64,000 nucleotides of DNA. Source: Stutzerimonas chloritidismutans AW-1. GTDB lineage: Bacteria; Pseudomonadota; Gammaproteobacteria; Pseudomonadales; Pseudomonadaceae. Position 1 is the stretch's first letter, and the number at the start of each line of letters is the position of its first letter. Below the pieces are notes generated by a model. It ran no database searches and was not told where the DNA came from. It worked only from the letters and a program-made list of their open reading frames with translations. The DNA lies in NCBI RefSeq assembly GCF_000495915.1, contig NZ_AOFQ01000030.1:62001-126000 (forward strand). Direction: 5' to 3'. Below are positions 53,114 to 63,011 of this stretch, piece by piece. A program made the translations under genes and the position numbers.

Positions 53114-53719
53114 CTAGGACGAAGTTCCGCTCGAGCCAGTGATCTTGAGCAGCTCCGGTGTATTCAGGTTGGCGAGGCGGGGGTCGCCCCGGTGTACCTC
53201 AAGCGCACGGGCGCCAAGCTGAAGAAGTGCACGCAAAGGGCTGCGTTCTCCAGATTGCCAGCAAGCGTCAACTTCGGACCTTCGGCCGGTGGGAATTATG
53301 CTGAACAGGGGCTCCCACTGGCCTTCGCAGCTCAGCATGACTGGCCTGTCTGGCTGTTCGAGCGCGGTCTGGTAGAGCGACTGCAGCAAGGGGCGATCAA
53401 TCAACGGGGTGTCGCATGGCAGTACGAGCATCCAGGCGTTGCGAGCAGCTGCAAGACCGCTGCGTATTCCTGCAAGGGGCCCGGGGAATCCCTGCTCTTC
53501 ATCGCTAATCAATTGATCGGCATAGGCCGAGTAGCGGGCTCGATTGCGGTTGCAGGACAGCAGGAGGTCGTCTGTCAATGGCTGAACGGTCTCATGCAAC
53601 CATGCAATCAATGGGCGTCCCTGCCATTCGACCAGTCCTTTGTCCTGTCCTCCCATGCGTTGCCCACGGCCACCCGCCAGAAGCAGGATGGAGCAGGAAG
53701 GCAGTAGCGGGTCGGGCAT
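53114..53719 (-). CDS. mobA: Molybdenum cofactor guanylyltransferase
   Basis: A 201-residue nucleotidyltransferase that adds GMP to molybdopterin to make the MGD cofactor. The N-terminal motif [22 protein letters not shown] binds GTP, and [10 protein letters not shown] holds the metal-binding Asp. It would supply cofactor for the nitrate reductase encoded at 10973-13678. Start at 53719. Confidence 0.94.
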   Translation of the reverse strand: MPDPLLPSCSILLLAGGRGQRMGGQDKGLVEWQGRPLIAWLHETVQPLTDDLLLSCNRNRARYSAYADQLISDEEQGFPGPLAGIRSGLAAARNAWMLVLPCDTPLIDRPLLQSLYQTALEQPDRPVMLSCEGQWEPLFSIIPTGRRSEVDACWQSGERSPLRALLQLGARALEVHRGDPRLANLNTPELLKITGSSGTSS

Positions 53720-53949
53720 ATCATCGCTCCAGAAAAGCTTGCATATAGCGCTCGGGCTGGCGGCCAGGCAACGTGCGTGCGGGAGGTGTGGAGGCCGGGC
53801 GCTCGGTTTATTGGAATCTGTGTCGCGCTTCGGCGACCCAGGAGTGCTTCAGCTAAACCAATGAAAAATCCTGTTGTCTATCTCCTCCATCCACTTTCTC
53901 TGGAAGCGGGTGCCGCCTGCTCATTGGCTGATACAAGGAGAACAATCAA

Positions 53950-54981
53950 ATGCAGGAGAGAAACGTTTGGGTTGATTATGCCAAGGCGATCGGAATCATT
54001 CTTGTTGTCTACGGGCATGTCGCGCGAGGCGTATTCAATGCCGGGTTGCCGATGGATGAGGCGCGATTCGTGCTGGTCGACAGCATCATTTACAGCTTTC
54101 ACATGCCGCTGTTCTTCTTCCTGTCGGGTTTATTCTTCTTCGATTCGTTGCAGAAGCGGGGCCGGGGCGGGTTGATCATCAACAAGGTCGACACAATCGT
54201 CTATCCCTTTATTGTCTGGTCTTTACTACAAGGTCTGTTCGAAGTCGTCCTGTCGAATTACACGAACGGTCAGGTCACCTTGGTTGAGGTGTTCTCGTTG
54301 CTCTGGATGCCGCGAGCGCAGTTCTGGTTCCTGTACGCTCTGTTTCTGGTGTTCGTGGTTTGTGCGTTTCTTTATGCGCGAGCAGATCGGCGCTATTTCC
54401 TGCCATTCGTGGTCCTGTTTGGCTTGCTGTATGTCTTCCAGCAGGATCTGACGGTAAACAACATGACCCGCTTTATCCTGGGCAATACCGTCTTCTTTGC
54501 ATTGGGCGTCTGGTTCAACGAGGTCAAGACGTTCTTCCTTGCGCGTTATACCCAGCTGACACTATTTTTTGGTGCGCTGTTCATCCTGGGGCAGTACCTG
54601 TTTCATGTGACCTTCGGTCTGAACTATGCCGATGGGGGCATGGCGGTACTCGCGCTTGCAACCATATCCATCTTCTTCATGATCGCGTTGTCGATGTGGC
54701 TAGGTCAGTTTCGCGTGGATTGGTTTCTGTTCATCGGCGTTTCGTCGATGACGATCTACCTGATGCATATTCTGGCCGGTAGCGGGGTGCGGGTAATACT
54801 CAGCAAATTCCTCGGTATTGATTCAATCACAGCGCATCTGGTTATCGGAACGCTGATCGGTACGGCGGCTCCGTTGTTGGCGCAAGTCGTGATCAATCGC
54901 TACAAACTGTACTTCTTGCTTACCCCGCCCAAGCAGATTTCGGCATCTCAGTTCCATATGCGCAAGGCTGTCGCCCACTAG
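53950..54981 (+). CDS. Acyltransferase-3 family membrane protein
   Basis: A 343-residue protein with about ten hydrophobic helices. The acyltransferase-3 hallmarks are the N-terminal VDYAKAIGIILVVYGHVARG (catalytic-type His) and FHMPLFFFLSGLFFF. Such enzymes acylate surface sugars or other extracytoplasmic substrates; the target here is unknown. An aaggag site precedes the ATG. The gene is less GC-rich in third positions than its neighbours, which could reflect transfer, but no mobile-element remains are seen. Confidence 0.82.
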   Translation: MQERNVWVDYAKAIGIILVVYGHVARGVFNAGLPMDEARFVLVDSIIYSFHMPLFFFLSGLFFFDSLQKRGRGGLIINKVDTIVYPFIVWSLLQGLFEVVLSNYTNGQVTLVEVFSLLWMPRAQFWFLYALFLVFVVCAFLYARADRRYFLPFVVLFGLLYVFQQDLTVNNMTRFILGNTVFFALGVWFNEVKTFFLARYTQLTLFFGALFILGQYLFHVTFGLNYADGGMAVLALATISIFFMIALSMWLGQFRVDWFLFIGVSSMTIYLMHILAGSGVRVILSKFLGIDSITAHLVIGTLIGTAAPLLAQVVINRYKLYFLLTPPKQISASQFHMRKAVAH

Positions 54982-55010
54982 CGCGGCCCTGTCATGCACC
55001 GACGCAGATG

Positions 55011-55039
55011 CCGCTCAGCAGGCCATGCTTGCTGAGCGG
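55011..55039. terminator. Hairpin between acyltransferase and I78 inhibitor genes
   Basis: A perfect 10-bp stem ccgctcagca (55011-55020) against tgctgagcgg (55030-55039), loop 9 nt. Both flanking genes end here, converging. There is no long T run on either side. Confidence 0.5.
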
Positions 55040-55055
55040 TATCGCGCATGCGGTA

Positions 55056-55373
55056 TTAGCCGCAGCCGATGCGCTCTATGGTCATATCCTTGTCGGTATA
55101 GATATTCAGTCTCTGCGAGTTGTATTCCAGCGTGACGATATCGTCGGGCCGCAGGACCCGCGCGGTGATTGCCCCGGATTGCTCCCTTGCTCGTTCAAGT
55201 ATTTCTGGCGTGACGGTTTGGCCCGTCAAGCTTGCCACGGAATCGGCGTTGCACCGTCCGACTGACTCAGTCGGGCTGCTGTTTGACGGTGCTGTGGAAG
55301 TCGTTTGACAGCCTGTCAGTACAAATGCGGCCGAGGCTATGGCAATTGGTAGGGCTCGTTTGATGCGCTGCAC
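55056..55373 (-). CDS. I78-family peptidase-inhibitor-like lipoprotein
   Basis: A 105-residue protein with a lipoprotein signal (FVLTGC) and an I78-like domain: CNADSVASLTGQTVTPEILERAREQSGAITARVLRPDDIVTLEYNSQRLNIYTDKDMTIERIGCG. I78 inhibitors act on elastase-like proteases; target unknown. The start is GTG at 55373, chosen for the strong site aaaggag 5 nt upstream; the upstream reading frame continues without a good RBS. Confidence 0.8.
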   Translation of the reverse strand: MQRIKRALPIAIASAAFVLTGCQTTSTAPSNSSPTESVGRCNADSVASLTGQTVTPEILERAREQSGAITARVLRPDDIVTLEYNSQRLNIYTDKDMTIERIGCG

Positions 55374-55557
55374 AGCCTCTCCTTTTTCGTCTGGTTTGTC
55401 GGAGCGCAACTACTATCAAAGATACGGGTATGCCGATAGGCCTCCATGCCAGTTGGAAAAAACAGCTGTGGATGGGAACCGAAGCGGCGTTGGCTCGTCT
55501 TAATGGCTGATGGCGCTTTGCAATCCCCTGGCTGCAAGAAAAATAAGGAGTTCCGCT

Positions 55558-55959
55558 ATGTTCAATTCCCCCCTACTCAAGCGTGTCGCTACGGTGCTAG
55601 CTGCTCTGCACTTGCTTCTGGTAGCTCAAGTTCCGCTGGCGCAAGCTGCGATGATCGGCACGCCTGAGGTTGTTGCTGAACATCAGCAGCAGGTCGATCG
55701 GCAACAGTTGCTGACGATGCTGGATGATCAGGATGTGCAAAAGAAGCTGGAAGCGATGGGCGTCGAACGTGATCAGGTTGAAAAGCGCATCAACGGCCTG
55801 ACGGCAGCGGAACTGGCCCAGTTCAATCAGCAACTTGATCAGGCCCCCGCAGGGGCAGGCGTTGTCGGCGTGATCGTGCTGTTCCTGGTGATCTTCATCA
55901 TCACGGACATGCTATGTGCCACTAATATTTTCAACTTCGTCAACTGCATCAATCGTTGA
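55558..55959 (+). CDS. PA2779-family membrane protein
   Basis: A 133-residue protein with a signal-like N-terminus (VATVLAALHLLLVAQVPLAQA), a helical central part (about residues 35-100) and a hydrophobic C-terminal segment GVVGVIVLFLVIFIITDML. It matches the PA2779 family by architecture and by its partner gene. Start after aaggag. Its stop overlaps the TTG start of the next gene (TTGA). Function unknown; a substrate or partner of the adjacent peptidase is possible. Confidence 0.78.
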   Translation: MFNSPLLKRVATVLAALHLLLVAQVPLAQAAMIGTPEVVAEHQQQVDRQQLLTMLDDQDVQKKLEAMGVERDQVEKRINGLTAAELAQFNQQLDQAPAGAGVVGVIVLFLVIFIITDMLCATNIFNFVNCINR

Positions 55960-56909
55960 GCCAGCGGCTACTCATACTGCTCCTGATCGGTCTTCTCGGG
56001 GGCTGTGCGCGAACGACGGTTACGCTTGTCGATCATGCTCAGCTCCCGACAAGAGCCGAGTTGGTGGACGTTCCGTTCTACCCGCAGGAAGACTACCAAT
56101 GCGGACCCGCTGCATTGGCAACCATGCTCGTGCAGCGTGACATCGAAGTAACGCCGGAAGCGCTTGTAGAGCAGGTCTACATTCCCAAGCGCAAAGGCAG
56201 CTTGCAGGTGGAGATGGTTGCTGCCGCCCGTTCTGCTGGGCTTCTTGTATATCCGCTGCAGCCTAGTCTCAGTGATCTTCTTGCCGAAGTCGCTGCGGGC
56301 AACCCGGTTCTGGTTCTACAGAACCTCGCTTTCGATCGTTGGCCTCAATGGCATTTTGCCGTGGTGGTGGGCTATGACCTTGCAGATCAGGAAATTGTGC
56401 TTAGGTCTGGCACTACCAAGCGTTTGGTGGTGAGTTTTCACGAGTTCGAGCGCTCGTGGCGCAAGGCGGAGCGCTGGGCCGTACTTACTTTGCAGCCACA
56501 GCGGATACCACAAACTGCGCAAGAAACTGTCTGGCTTCGCAGTGCCAGCGATCTGGAAGAGGTTGGGCAACTGCGCGCGGCTCGGGCGGCGTACGAAGCC
56601 GGCGCGAAGCGTTGGAACTCGGCGCTCACGCAGTTTGCTTTGGCGAACAGTCAGTATGCGGCTGGAGAAAAGGCTGCGGCTGAGGAATCGTTACGGCGCA
56701 GTGTTCGTCTCGACCCGGGCTTCGCCATTGGTTGGTTCAATCTATCGCAGGTAATGGCTGAGAAGGGTTGTGACGTGGGTGCTCGCCACGCACAGGCCTG
56801 TGCCCTGCGAATGGATCCGGATGATGATCGGCTCAGGGCGCCGCTGCCGGCCCTGGAGGGCAAGCGAGCGGCGCAATGCTTGCCGAGCCCGCCATGCGTG
56901 TCCAAGTGA
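55956..56909 (+). CDS. PA2778-family cysteine peptidase lipoprotein with TPR-like tail
   Basis: A 317-residue protein starting at TTG (55956), which overlaps the stop of the previous gene. A lipoprotein signal ends at LLGGCAR. The C39-like papain-fold domain has the active-site QCGPAAL (about residue 48) and WHFAVVVGYD (His about residue 132). The C-terminal third contains TPR-like helices (VGQLRAARAAYEAGAKRW, NSQYAAGEKAAAEESLRRSVRLDPGFAIGWFNLS). There is no ABC transporter domain. Substrate unknown. Confidence 0.82.
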   Translation: MSQRLLILLLIGLLGGCARTTVTLVDHAQLPTRAELVDVPFYPQEDYQCGPAALATMLVQRDIEVTPEALVEQVYIPKRKGSLQVEMVAAARSAGLLVYPLQPSLSDLLAEVAAGNPVLVLQNLAFDRWPQWHFAVVVGYDLADQEIVLRSGTTKRLVVSFHEFERSWRKAERWAVLTLQPQRIPQTAQETVWLRSASDLEEVGQLRAARAAYEAGAKRWNSALTQFALANSQYAAGEKAAAEESLRRSVRLDPGFAIGWFNLSQVMAEKGCDVGARHAQACALRMDPDDDRLRAPLPALEGKRAAQCLPSPPCVSK

Positions 56910-56915
56910 TCTCGG

Positions 56916-58199
56916 TCAGAAGCCAAGCCTGTCGCGCAGGTTGTAGTACATCGCTCCGAGAGCGCTGAGCGGTACCTGAAAACGCTGTCCTCCAGGGAAA
57001 GGGTAATGAGGCAGGCTGGCGAGCGCATCAAAGCGCTCTGCCTGGCCGCTCAGGGCCTCGGCGATCACCTTTCCAGCAACATGTGTATAGGTGACGCCAT
57101 GACCGCTACAACCCTGCGAGTAGTAGATGTTGCTGCCCAGCCGCCCCACCTGGGGCAGCCGTGAAAGCGTCAGCAGGAAATTGCCTGTCCAGGCAAAGTC
57201 GATCTTCACTTTTTCCAGCTGCGGAAAGGTCTTCAGCATCTTGGGCCGTATGATCGATTCGATGTCGGCGGGATCACGTGCGCCGTACACTACGCCGCCC
57301 CCGTAGATGAGCCGTTTATCCGCTGAGAGCCGGTAGTAATCAAGCAGATAATTGCAGTCCTCTACGCAATAGTCCTGAGGCAGAAGGCTGTTTGCGAGTT
57401 CATCATCAAGTGGCTCCGTCGCGACCACTTGTGTGCCGCAAGGCATGGATTTGGCGGCGAGCTCGGGAATCAAATTGCCAAGATAGGCGTTGCCTGCTAC
57501 CACGACGAATCTTGCGCGCACGGTCCCCTTTGGAGTGTGCACCAGCGGCGCGTCGCCATATTCGATGCGAAGCGCGGGGGATTGCTCGAAGATGCTGCCT
57601 CCCAGTGATTCAACAGCTTCTGCTTCTCCGAGTGCCAGATTGAGAGGGTGAATATGGCCGCCTTGCTTGTCGAGCATACCTCCGGCATAGCTCTCGCTAG
57701 CGACCACTCGCTGTATGCCTTGTTTATCCAGTAGCTCGAGGTGCGGGTAGCCATATCTTTCCCACAAGGCCTTCTGTGCTTCGAGGTGGTGCATCTGCTT
57801 CTGATTGAAGGCGGCAAATACGCCGCCGTCTTTCAGGTCGCACTGAATGCCATAGCGTGTTACACGTTCACGGATAATTCGTCCGCCTTCGAATGCCATA
57901 TCCCCGATCAGCTTTGCTGCCGAGGCGCTCGCGCTGCGCTCGATGCTGTCAAGGTCTCGGCTGTAGCTGTTGACGATCTGCCCGCCATTGCGCCCAGAGG
58001 CGCCGAAGCCGACCCTGGCTGCTTCCAATATGATTACGCTGAAACCCTTTTCAAGAAGAAACAGGGCCGTCGACAGGCCTGTGTATCCGGCGCCGATCAC
58101 GCACACGTCGGCCTGCTTGTTTTCCTGAAGTTCTTGTCGAACACCTGTCGCGTTGGCCGTCGCTGCGTAGTAGGAAGCGGGATAATTGTTGTGCGGCAT
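56916..58199 (-). CDS. FAD-dependent amine oxidase (gamma-glutamylputrescine oxidase-like)
   Basis: A 427-residue DAO-family flavoenzyme. It has the dinucleotide-binding motif DVCVIGAGYTGLSTALFLLEKGFSVIILEA (about residue 31) followed by GFGASGRNGGQIV, and the C-terminal FAD segment YYSQGCSGHGVTYTHVAGKVIAEAL. It resembles PuuB/OrdL oxidases of putrescine catabolism, but no other puu genes are adjacent, so the substrate is inferred. The stop is 7 bp from the stop of the convergent cysteine peptidase gene. Confidence 0.8.
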   Translation of the reverse strand: MPHNNYPASYYAATANATGVRQELQENKQADVCVIGAGYTGLSTALFLLEKGFSVIILEAARVGFGASGRNGGQIVNSYSRDLDSIERSASASAAKLIGDMAFEGGRIIRERVTRYGIQCDLKDGGVFAAFNQKQMHHLEAQKALWERYGYPHLELLDKQGIQRVVASESYAGGMLDKQGGHIHPLNLALGEAEAVESLGGSIFEQSPALRIEYGDAPLVHTPKGTVRARFVVVAGNAYLGNLIPELAAKSMPCGTQVVATEPLDDELANSLLPQDYCVEDCNYLLDYYRLSADKRLIYGGGVVYGARDPADIESIIRPKMLKTFPQLEKVKIDFAWTGNFLLTLSRLPQVGRLGSNIYYSQGCSGHGVTYTHVAGKVIAEALSGQAERFDALASLPHYPFPGGQRFQVPLSALGAMYYNLRDRLGF

Positions 58200-58367
58200 C
58201 TTGGATTCTCTGTTCTGAATTTTTTACGCATCCTAGCGCTTGACCCTGTAGCTCGCCAGCGTCGCAACATTGCAAGCAGGAATTTTCAAAATTTCCAGAT
58301 ATCAGTGAGTTAGAAGAAAAAACCGCTTGACTCTTTTTTTCTTGGCTTTAGAATGCGCCCCCATCGA

Positions 58368-58444
58368 AGGCACATAGCTCAGTTGGTTAGAGCACCACCT
58401 TGACATGGTGGGGGTCGTTGGTTCGAATCCAATTGTGCCTACCA
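58368..58444 (+). tRNA. tRNA-Val(GAC)
   Basis: A complete 77-nt cloverleaf with encoded CCA: acceptor aggcaca/tgtgcct, D-arm gctcagttggttagagc, anticodon stem ccacc/ggtgg with loop TTGACAT (anticodon GAC), T-arm ggttcgaatcc. It is followed by a terminator. Confidence 0.97.
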
Positions 58445-58453
58445 ATTCGAATA

Positions 58454-58482
58454 AAAGGGTCGCTTACGCGGCCCTTTTTTTT
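58454..58482 (+). terminator. Terminator of tRNA-Val
   Basis: A stem aaagggtcgc (58454-58463) against gcggcccttt (58468-58477) with one G-T pair and loop ttac, followed by five further Ts. Confidence 0.85.
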
Positions 58483-58557
58483 GGCTTGCTTGTCAGAGGT
58501 CAGGGTTTCTGAAAGCATCGCCAGTCTTGTTTTCCTCCAGTGACTTCGGTTCGGTCG

Positions 58558-58601
58558 GGTGAGCCTAAGGCTCCTGCCATTGTGCGGCAGGTGTGCTCGC
58601 C
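58558..58601 (+). promoter_or_regulatory. Candidate thrS translational operator (tRNA-Thr mimic)
   Basis: Outer arm ggtgagc (58558-58564) pairs with gctcgcc (58595-58601). Inside it, cctgcc (58573-58578) pairs with ggcagg (58586-58591) around a 7-nt loop attgtgc. Numbered as an anticodon loop this has U at position 33 and UGU at 34-36, a threonine anticodon. E. coli thrS mRNA uses tRNA-Thr anticodon-like arms for ThrRS autoregulation. The hairpin is about 80-115 nt upstream of the thrS ATG. Confidence 0.5.
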
Positions 58602-58671
58602 GAATCGCTTTACTGGCTCATCCCAACCCATGTGGCCTTTGGTACGGGTCACCACTAGGAGAGGAGGCGCC

Positions 58672-60594
58672 ATGCCCACCATTACTCTTCCCGATGGCAG
58701 TCAGCGTTCGTTCGATCATCCGGTTACTGTGGCCGAAGTGGCTCAGTCCATTGGTGCTGGCCTCGCCAAGGCGACCGTTGCCGGCAAGGTCGACGGCAAG
58801 CTGGTCGATGCTTGTGATCTGATTGAAAAAGATGCAGCGCTACAGATCATCACGCCGAAGGATGAGGAGGGACTGGAGATCATTCGTCACTCCTGTGCGC
58901 ACCTTATCGGGCATGCTGTGAAGCAGCTCTACCCGACCGCCCGCATGGTCATTGGGCCGGTCATTGATGAGGGCTTCTACTACGATATCGCCTACGAACG
59001 TCCTTTCACTCCCGATGACGTTGCTGCCATCGAGCAGCGTATGAAAGAGCTGATCGAACGCGACTACGACGTCATCAAGAAGGTGACGCCGCGAGCGGAG
59101 GTGATAGATGTATTTGCCTCGCGCGGCGAGGATTACAAGCTTCGTCTGGTCGAAGATATGCCCGACGAACAGGCGATGGGCTTGTATTACCACGAAGAGT
59201 ACGTCGACATGTGCCGTGGTCCGCACGTGCCGAATACACGCTTTCTTAAGTCTTTCAAGCTCACCAAGCTGTCTGGTGCCTACTGGCGTGGAGATGCGAA
59301 GAACGAGCAGCTCCAGCGCATCTACGGTACGGCTTGGGCCGACAAGAAGCAGCTGGCTGCTTATATCCAGCGTATCGAGGAAGCTGAAAAGCGCGACCAC
59401 CGCAAGATCGGCAAGCGTCTGGATCTGTTTCATACCCAGGAAGAGGCGCCTGGGATGGTGTTCTGGCATCCCAATGGTTGGACGCTGTATCAGGTGCTAG
59501 AGCAGTACATGCGGCAGGTTCAGCGCGAAAACGGTTACCTGGAAATTAGGACGCCGCAGGTGGTTGATCGCGTGCTCTGGGAGAAATCCGGGCATTGGGC
59601 GAACTACGCCGAAAACATGTTCACGACTGAGTCGGAAAGTCGTGATTACGCGATCAAGCCGATGAACTGCCCCTGCCATGTGCAGGTTTACAATCAGGGC
59701 TTGAAGAGCTATCGCGAGCTCCCGCTGCGGCTAGCCGAATTTGGCGCTTGCCACCGTAATGAGCCGTCTGGTGCGCTGCACGGCATCATGCGAGTACGAG
59801 GCTTTACTCAGGACGATGCGCACATCTTCTGCACCGAAGAGCAGATGCAGGCTGAGTCGGCGGCGTTCATCAAGCTGACGCAAGCGGTATATGCCGATTT
59901 CGGTTTTTCGGATATCGAACTGAAGCTGTCGACACGTCCCGAGAAGCGTGTCGGCTCCGATGAGCTCTGGGATAAGGCTGAAGCGGCGCTGGCGGCGGCG
60001 CTGGAAAGTGCTGGTCTGCCGTACGACCTGCAGCCGGGCGAGGGGGCTTTTTATGGCCCCAAGATCGAGTTCTCCTTGCGCGATTGTCTGGGCCGTGTAT
60101 GGCAGTGCGGTACCCTGCAGCTGGACTTCAATCTTCCGGTGCGGCTGGGCGCAGAGTATGTCAGCGAGAATAATGATCGGCAGCACCCGGTCATGCTGCA
60201 TCGAGCCATCCTCGGTTCGTTCGAGCGTTTCATTGGCATTCTGATCGAGCATTACGAGGGCGCTTTCCCGGCCTGGCTTGCGCCGGCGCAGGCGGTGATC
60301 ATGAATATCACCGACAAGCAGGCCGCTTTTGCCGCTGAAGTCGAAAAAACGCTCGTCCAAAGCGGGTTTCGTGCCAAGTGCGACTTGAGAAACGAAAAGA
60401 TCGGCTTTAAAATCCGCGAGCATACTTTGCTCAAGACTCCTTATCTCTTGGTTATCGGGGATCGGGAGGTTGAGACACGATCCGTTGCTGTGCGCACCCG
60501 TGAAGGCGTCGATCTGGGCTCCATGCCCCTCGAGCAGTTCGCGCAGATGTTGACACAGGCGGTTTCCCGGCGTGGTCGCCAAGAATTGGAGTAA
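58672..60594 (+). CDS. thrS: Threonyl-tRNA synthetase
   Basis: A 640-residue class II synthetase that charges tRNA-Thr. It has the TGS domain ([27 protein letters not shown]), the editing domain with [16 protein letters not shown] (HxxxH) and CRGPHVP, and the catalytic core with motif 2 ([28 protein letters not shown]) and motif 3 ([29 protein letters not shown]). ATG at 58672 after ggagaggagg; the open frame extends upstream but the length of 640 matches the family. First gene of thrS-infC-rpmI-rplT. Confidence 0.97.
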   Translation: MPTITLPDGSQRSFDHPVTVAEVAQSIGAGLAKATVAGKVDGKLVDACDLIEKDAALQIITPKDEEGLEIIRHSCAHLIGHAVKQLYPTARMVIGPVIDEGFYYDIAYERPFTPDDVAAIEQRMKELIERDYDVIKKVTPRAEVIDVFASRGEDYKLRLVEDMPDEQAMGLYYHEEYVDMCRGPHVPNTRFLKSFKLTKLSGAYWRGDAKNEQLQRIYGTAWADKKQLAAYIQRIEEAEKRDHRKIGKRLDLFHTQEEAPGMVFWHPNGWTLYQVLEQYMRQVQRENGYLEIRTPQVVDRVLWEKSGHWANYAENMFTTESESRDYAIKPMNCPCHVQVYNQGLKSYRELPLRLAEFGACHRNEPSGALHGIMRVRGFTQDDAHIFCTEEQMQAESAAFIKLTQAVYADFGFSDIELKLSTRPEKRVGSDELWDKAEAALAAALESAGLPYDLQPGEGAFYGPKIEFSLRDCLGRVWQCGTLQLDFNLPVRLGAEYVSENNDRQHPVMLHRAILGSFERFIGILIEHYEGAFPAWLAPAQAVIMNITDKQAAFAAEVEKTLVQSGFRAKCDLRNEKIGFKIREHTLLKTPYLLVIGDREVETRSVAVRTREGVDLGSMPLEQFAQMLTQAVSRRGRQELE

Positions 60595-60599
60595 TGACT

Positions 60600-61145
60600 A
60601 TTAAGCGTGAAATGAGACAGGATAAACGAGCTGCACCCAAGGCCCCGATCAACGAGAATATCTCGGCTCGTGAGGGCCGTTTGATTGGTGCTGACGGCGA
60701 GCAGATTGGCATCGTCTCGATTGATGAAGCGCTGCAAGTAGCTGAAGAAGCCAAGCTGGATCTGGTTGAAATTTCCGCCGATGCAAATCCTCCGGTCTGT
60801 CGGATCATGGATTACGGCAAGCATCTGTTTGAGAAGAAAAAGCAGGTTGCTGCGGCGAAGAAAAACCAGAAGCAGATTCAGGTTAAAGAAGTAAAGTTTC
60901 GTCCAGGGACGGAAGAAGGGGACTACCAGGTCAAGCTACGCAACCTGGTGCGTTTCCTGAGTGACGGGGACAGGGCCAAGGTATCTTTGCGATTCCGTGG
61001 CCGTGAGATGGCCCATCAGGAGCTGGGGATGGAGCTGTTGAAGCGGGTCGAAAACGATCTCGCGGAATATGGCTCGGTCGAACAGCATCCGAAGATGGAA
61101 GGACGCCAGCTAATCATGGTCATCGCTCCCAAGAAGAAAAAGTAA
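60600..61145 (+). CDS. infC: Translation initiation factor IF-3, probable AUU start
   Basis: A 181-residue factor if translation begins at ATT 60600-60602. The Shine-Dalgarno sequence ggag (60588-60591) is 8 nt from this ATT but only 2 nt from the in-frame ATG at 60594, and the N-terminus after ATT (KREMRQDKR) aligns with the E. coli one, which also starts at AUU. Conserved parts are [29 protein letters not shown] and [16 protein letters not shown] initiation is the basis of IF3 autoregulation. Confidence 0.93.
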   Translation: MKREMRQDKRAAPKAPINENISAREGRLIGADGEQIGIVSIDEALQVAEEAKLDLVEISADANPPVCRIMDYGKHLFEKKKQVAAAKKNQKQIQVKEVKFRPGTEEGDYQVKLRNLVRFLSDGDRAKVSLRFRGREMAHQELGMELLKRVENDLAEYGSVEQHPKMEGRQLIMVIAPKKKK

Positions 61146-61207
61146 CCCCCAGGGCACTGGCAGGCCTTGCGGTTATTTGTAATCACCCACAATGTGGAGT
61201 ACCGAAC

Positions 61208-61402
61208 ATGCCAAAGATGAAGACTAAAAGTGGTGCTGCGAAGCGCTTCAAGAAGACTGCTAACGGCTTCAAGCACAAGCACGCTTTCAAGAGCCACATC
61301 CTGACCAAGATGTCCACCAAGCGTAAGCGTCAGCTGCGCGGTTGCTCGCAAGTGCACCCGTCCGACGTTGCAAAAGTGGAGCGCATGCTGCGCGTTCGTT
61401 GA
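61208..61402 (+). CDS. rpmI: 50S ribosomal protein L35
   Basis: A 64-residue basic protein with the L35 signature [32 protein letters not shown]. Start after gtggag. Lies in the conserved infC-rpmI-rplT order; regulation by L20 at the upstream mRNA is known in enteric bacteria and may apply. Confidence 0.97.
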   Translation: MPKMKTKSGAAKRFKKTANGFKHKHAFKSHILTKMSTKRKRQLRGCSQVHPSDVAKVERMLRVR

Positions 61403-61429
61403 TCCGGTCAAGACTCAGAGGAATAACTC

Positions 61430-61786
61430 ATGGCTCGTGTTAAGCGTGGCGTCGTTGCCCGTCGCCGTCACAAGAAAATTCTGAAACTCGCCAAAGGCTA
61501 CTACGGAGCGCGTTCGCGTGTATTCCGCGTCGCCAAGCAGGCGGTAATCAAGGCTGGCCAGTACGCCTACCGCGACCGCCGTCAGCGCAAGCGTCAGTTC
61601 CGCGCTCTGTGGATCGCTCGTATCAATGCTGGTGCTCGTGTTAACGGTCTGTCTTACAGCCGTCTGATCGCCGGTCTGAAAAAGGCGGCCATCGAGATCG
61701 ATCGCAAGGTTCTGGCCGATCTGGCAGTGAACGAAAAAGCGGCGTTTGCTGCGATTGTCGAGAAAGCCAAAGCTTCTCTGGCTTAA
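61430..61786 (+). CDS. rplT: 50S ribosomal protein L20
   Basis: A 118-residue basic protein with the L20 signature [32 protein letters not shown] and the C-terminal globular half. It is needed early in 50S assembly and acts as repressor of its operon in E. coli. Start after gaggaat. A strong terminator follows 40 bp downstream. Confidence 0.97.
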   Translation: MARVKRGVVARRRHKKILKLAKGYYGARSRVFRVAKQAVIKAGQYAYRDRRQRKRQFRALWIARINAGARVNGLSYSRLIAGLKKAAIEIDRKVLADLAVNEKAAFAAIVEKAKASLA

Positions 61787-61827
61787 GCCCTGACAATCCG
61801 GACTCTCGGGTTCGTTGCAACGTCATC

Positions 61828-61863
61828 AATAGGGGAAGAGCCTTGTGCTCTTCCCCTATTTCG
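61828..61863 (+). terminator. Terminator after rplT
   Basis: A perfect 13-bp stem aataggggaagag (61828-61840) against ctcttcccctatt (61848-61860) with a 7-nt loop. The T tail is short, so some read-through into pheS is possible. Confidence 0.75.
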
Positions 61864-61910
61864 TATCTGGAAGGGGCTTTTGCAAAAATGCGTATGGCGA
61901 CGACCAATAA

Positions 61911-62975
<1,065 letters not shown>

Positions 62976-63011
62976 TACCGCCGCCCGTCAACGAACTATT
63001 AGGAGAGCAGG

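Noticed and set aside
55956..56909. Bacteriocin export ABC transporter with C39 domain
   Set aside because: The protein has the C39-like catalytic motif but no membrane-spanning or ATP-binding domain, and no bacteriocin precursor with a double-glycine leader is evident nearby.
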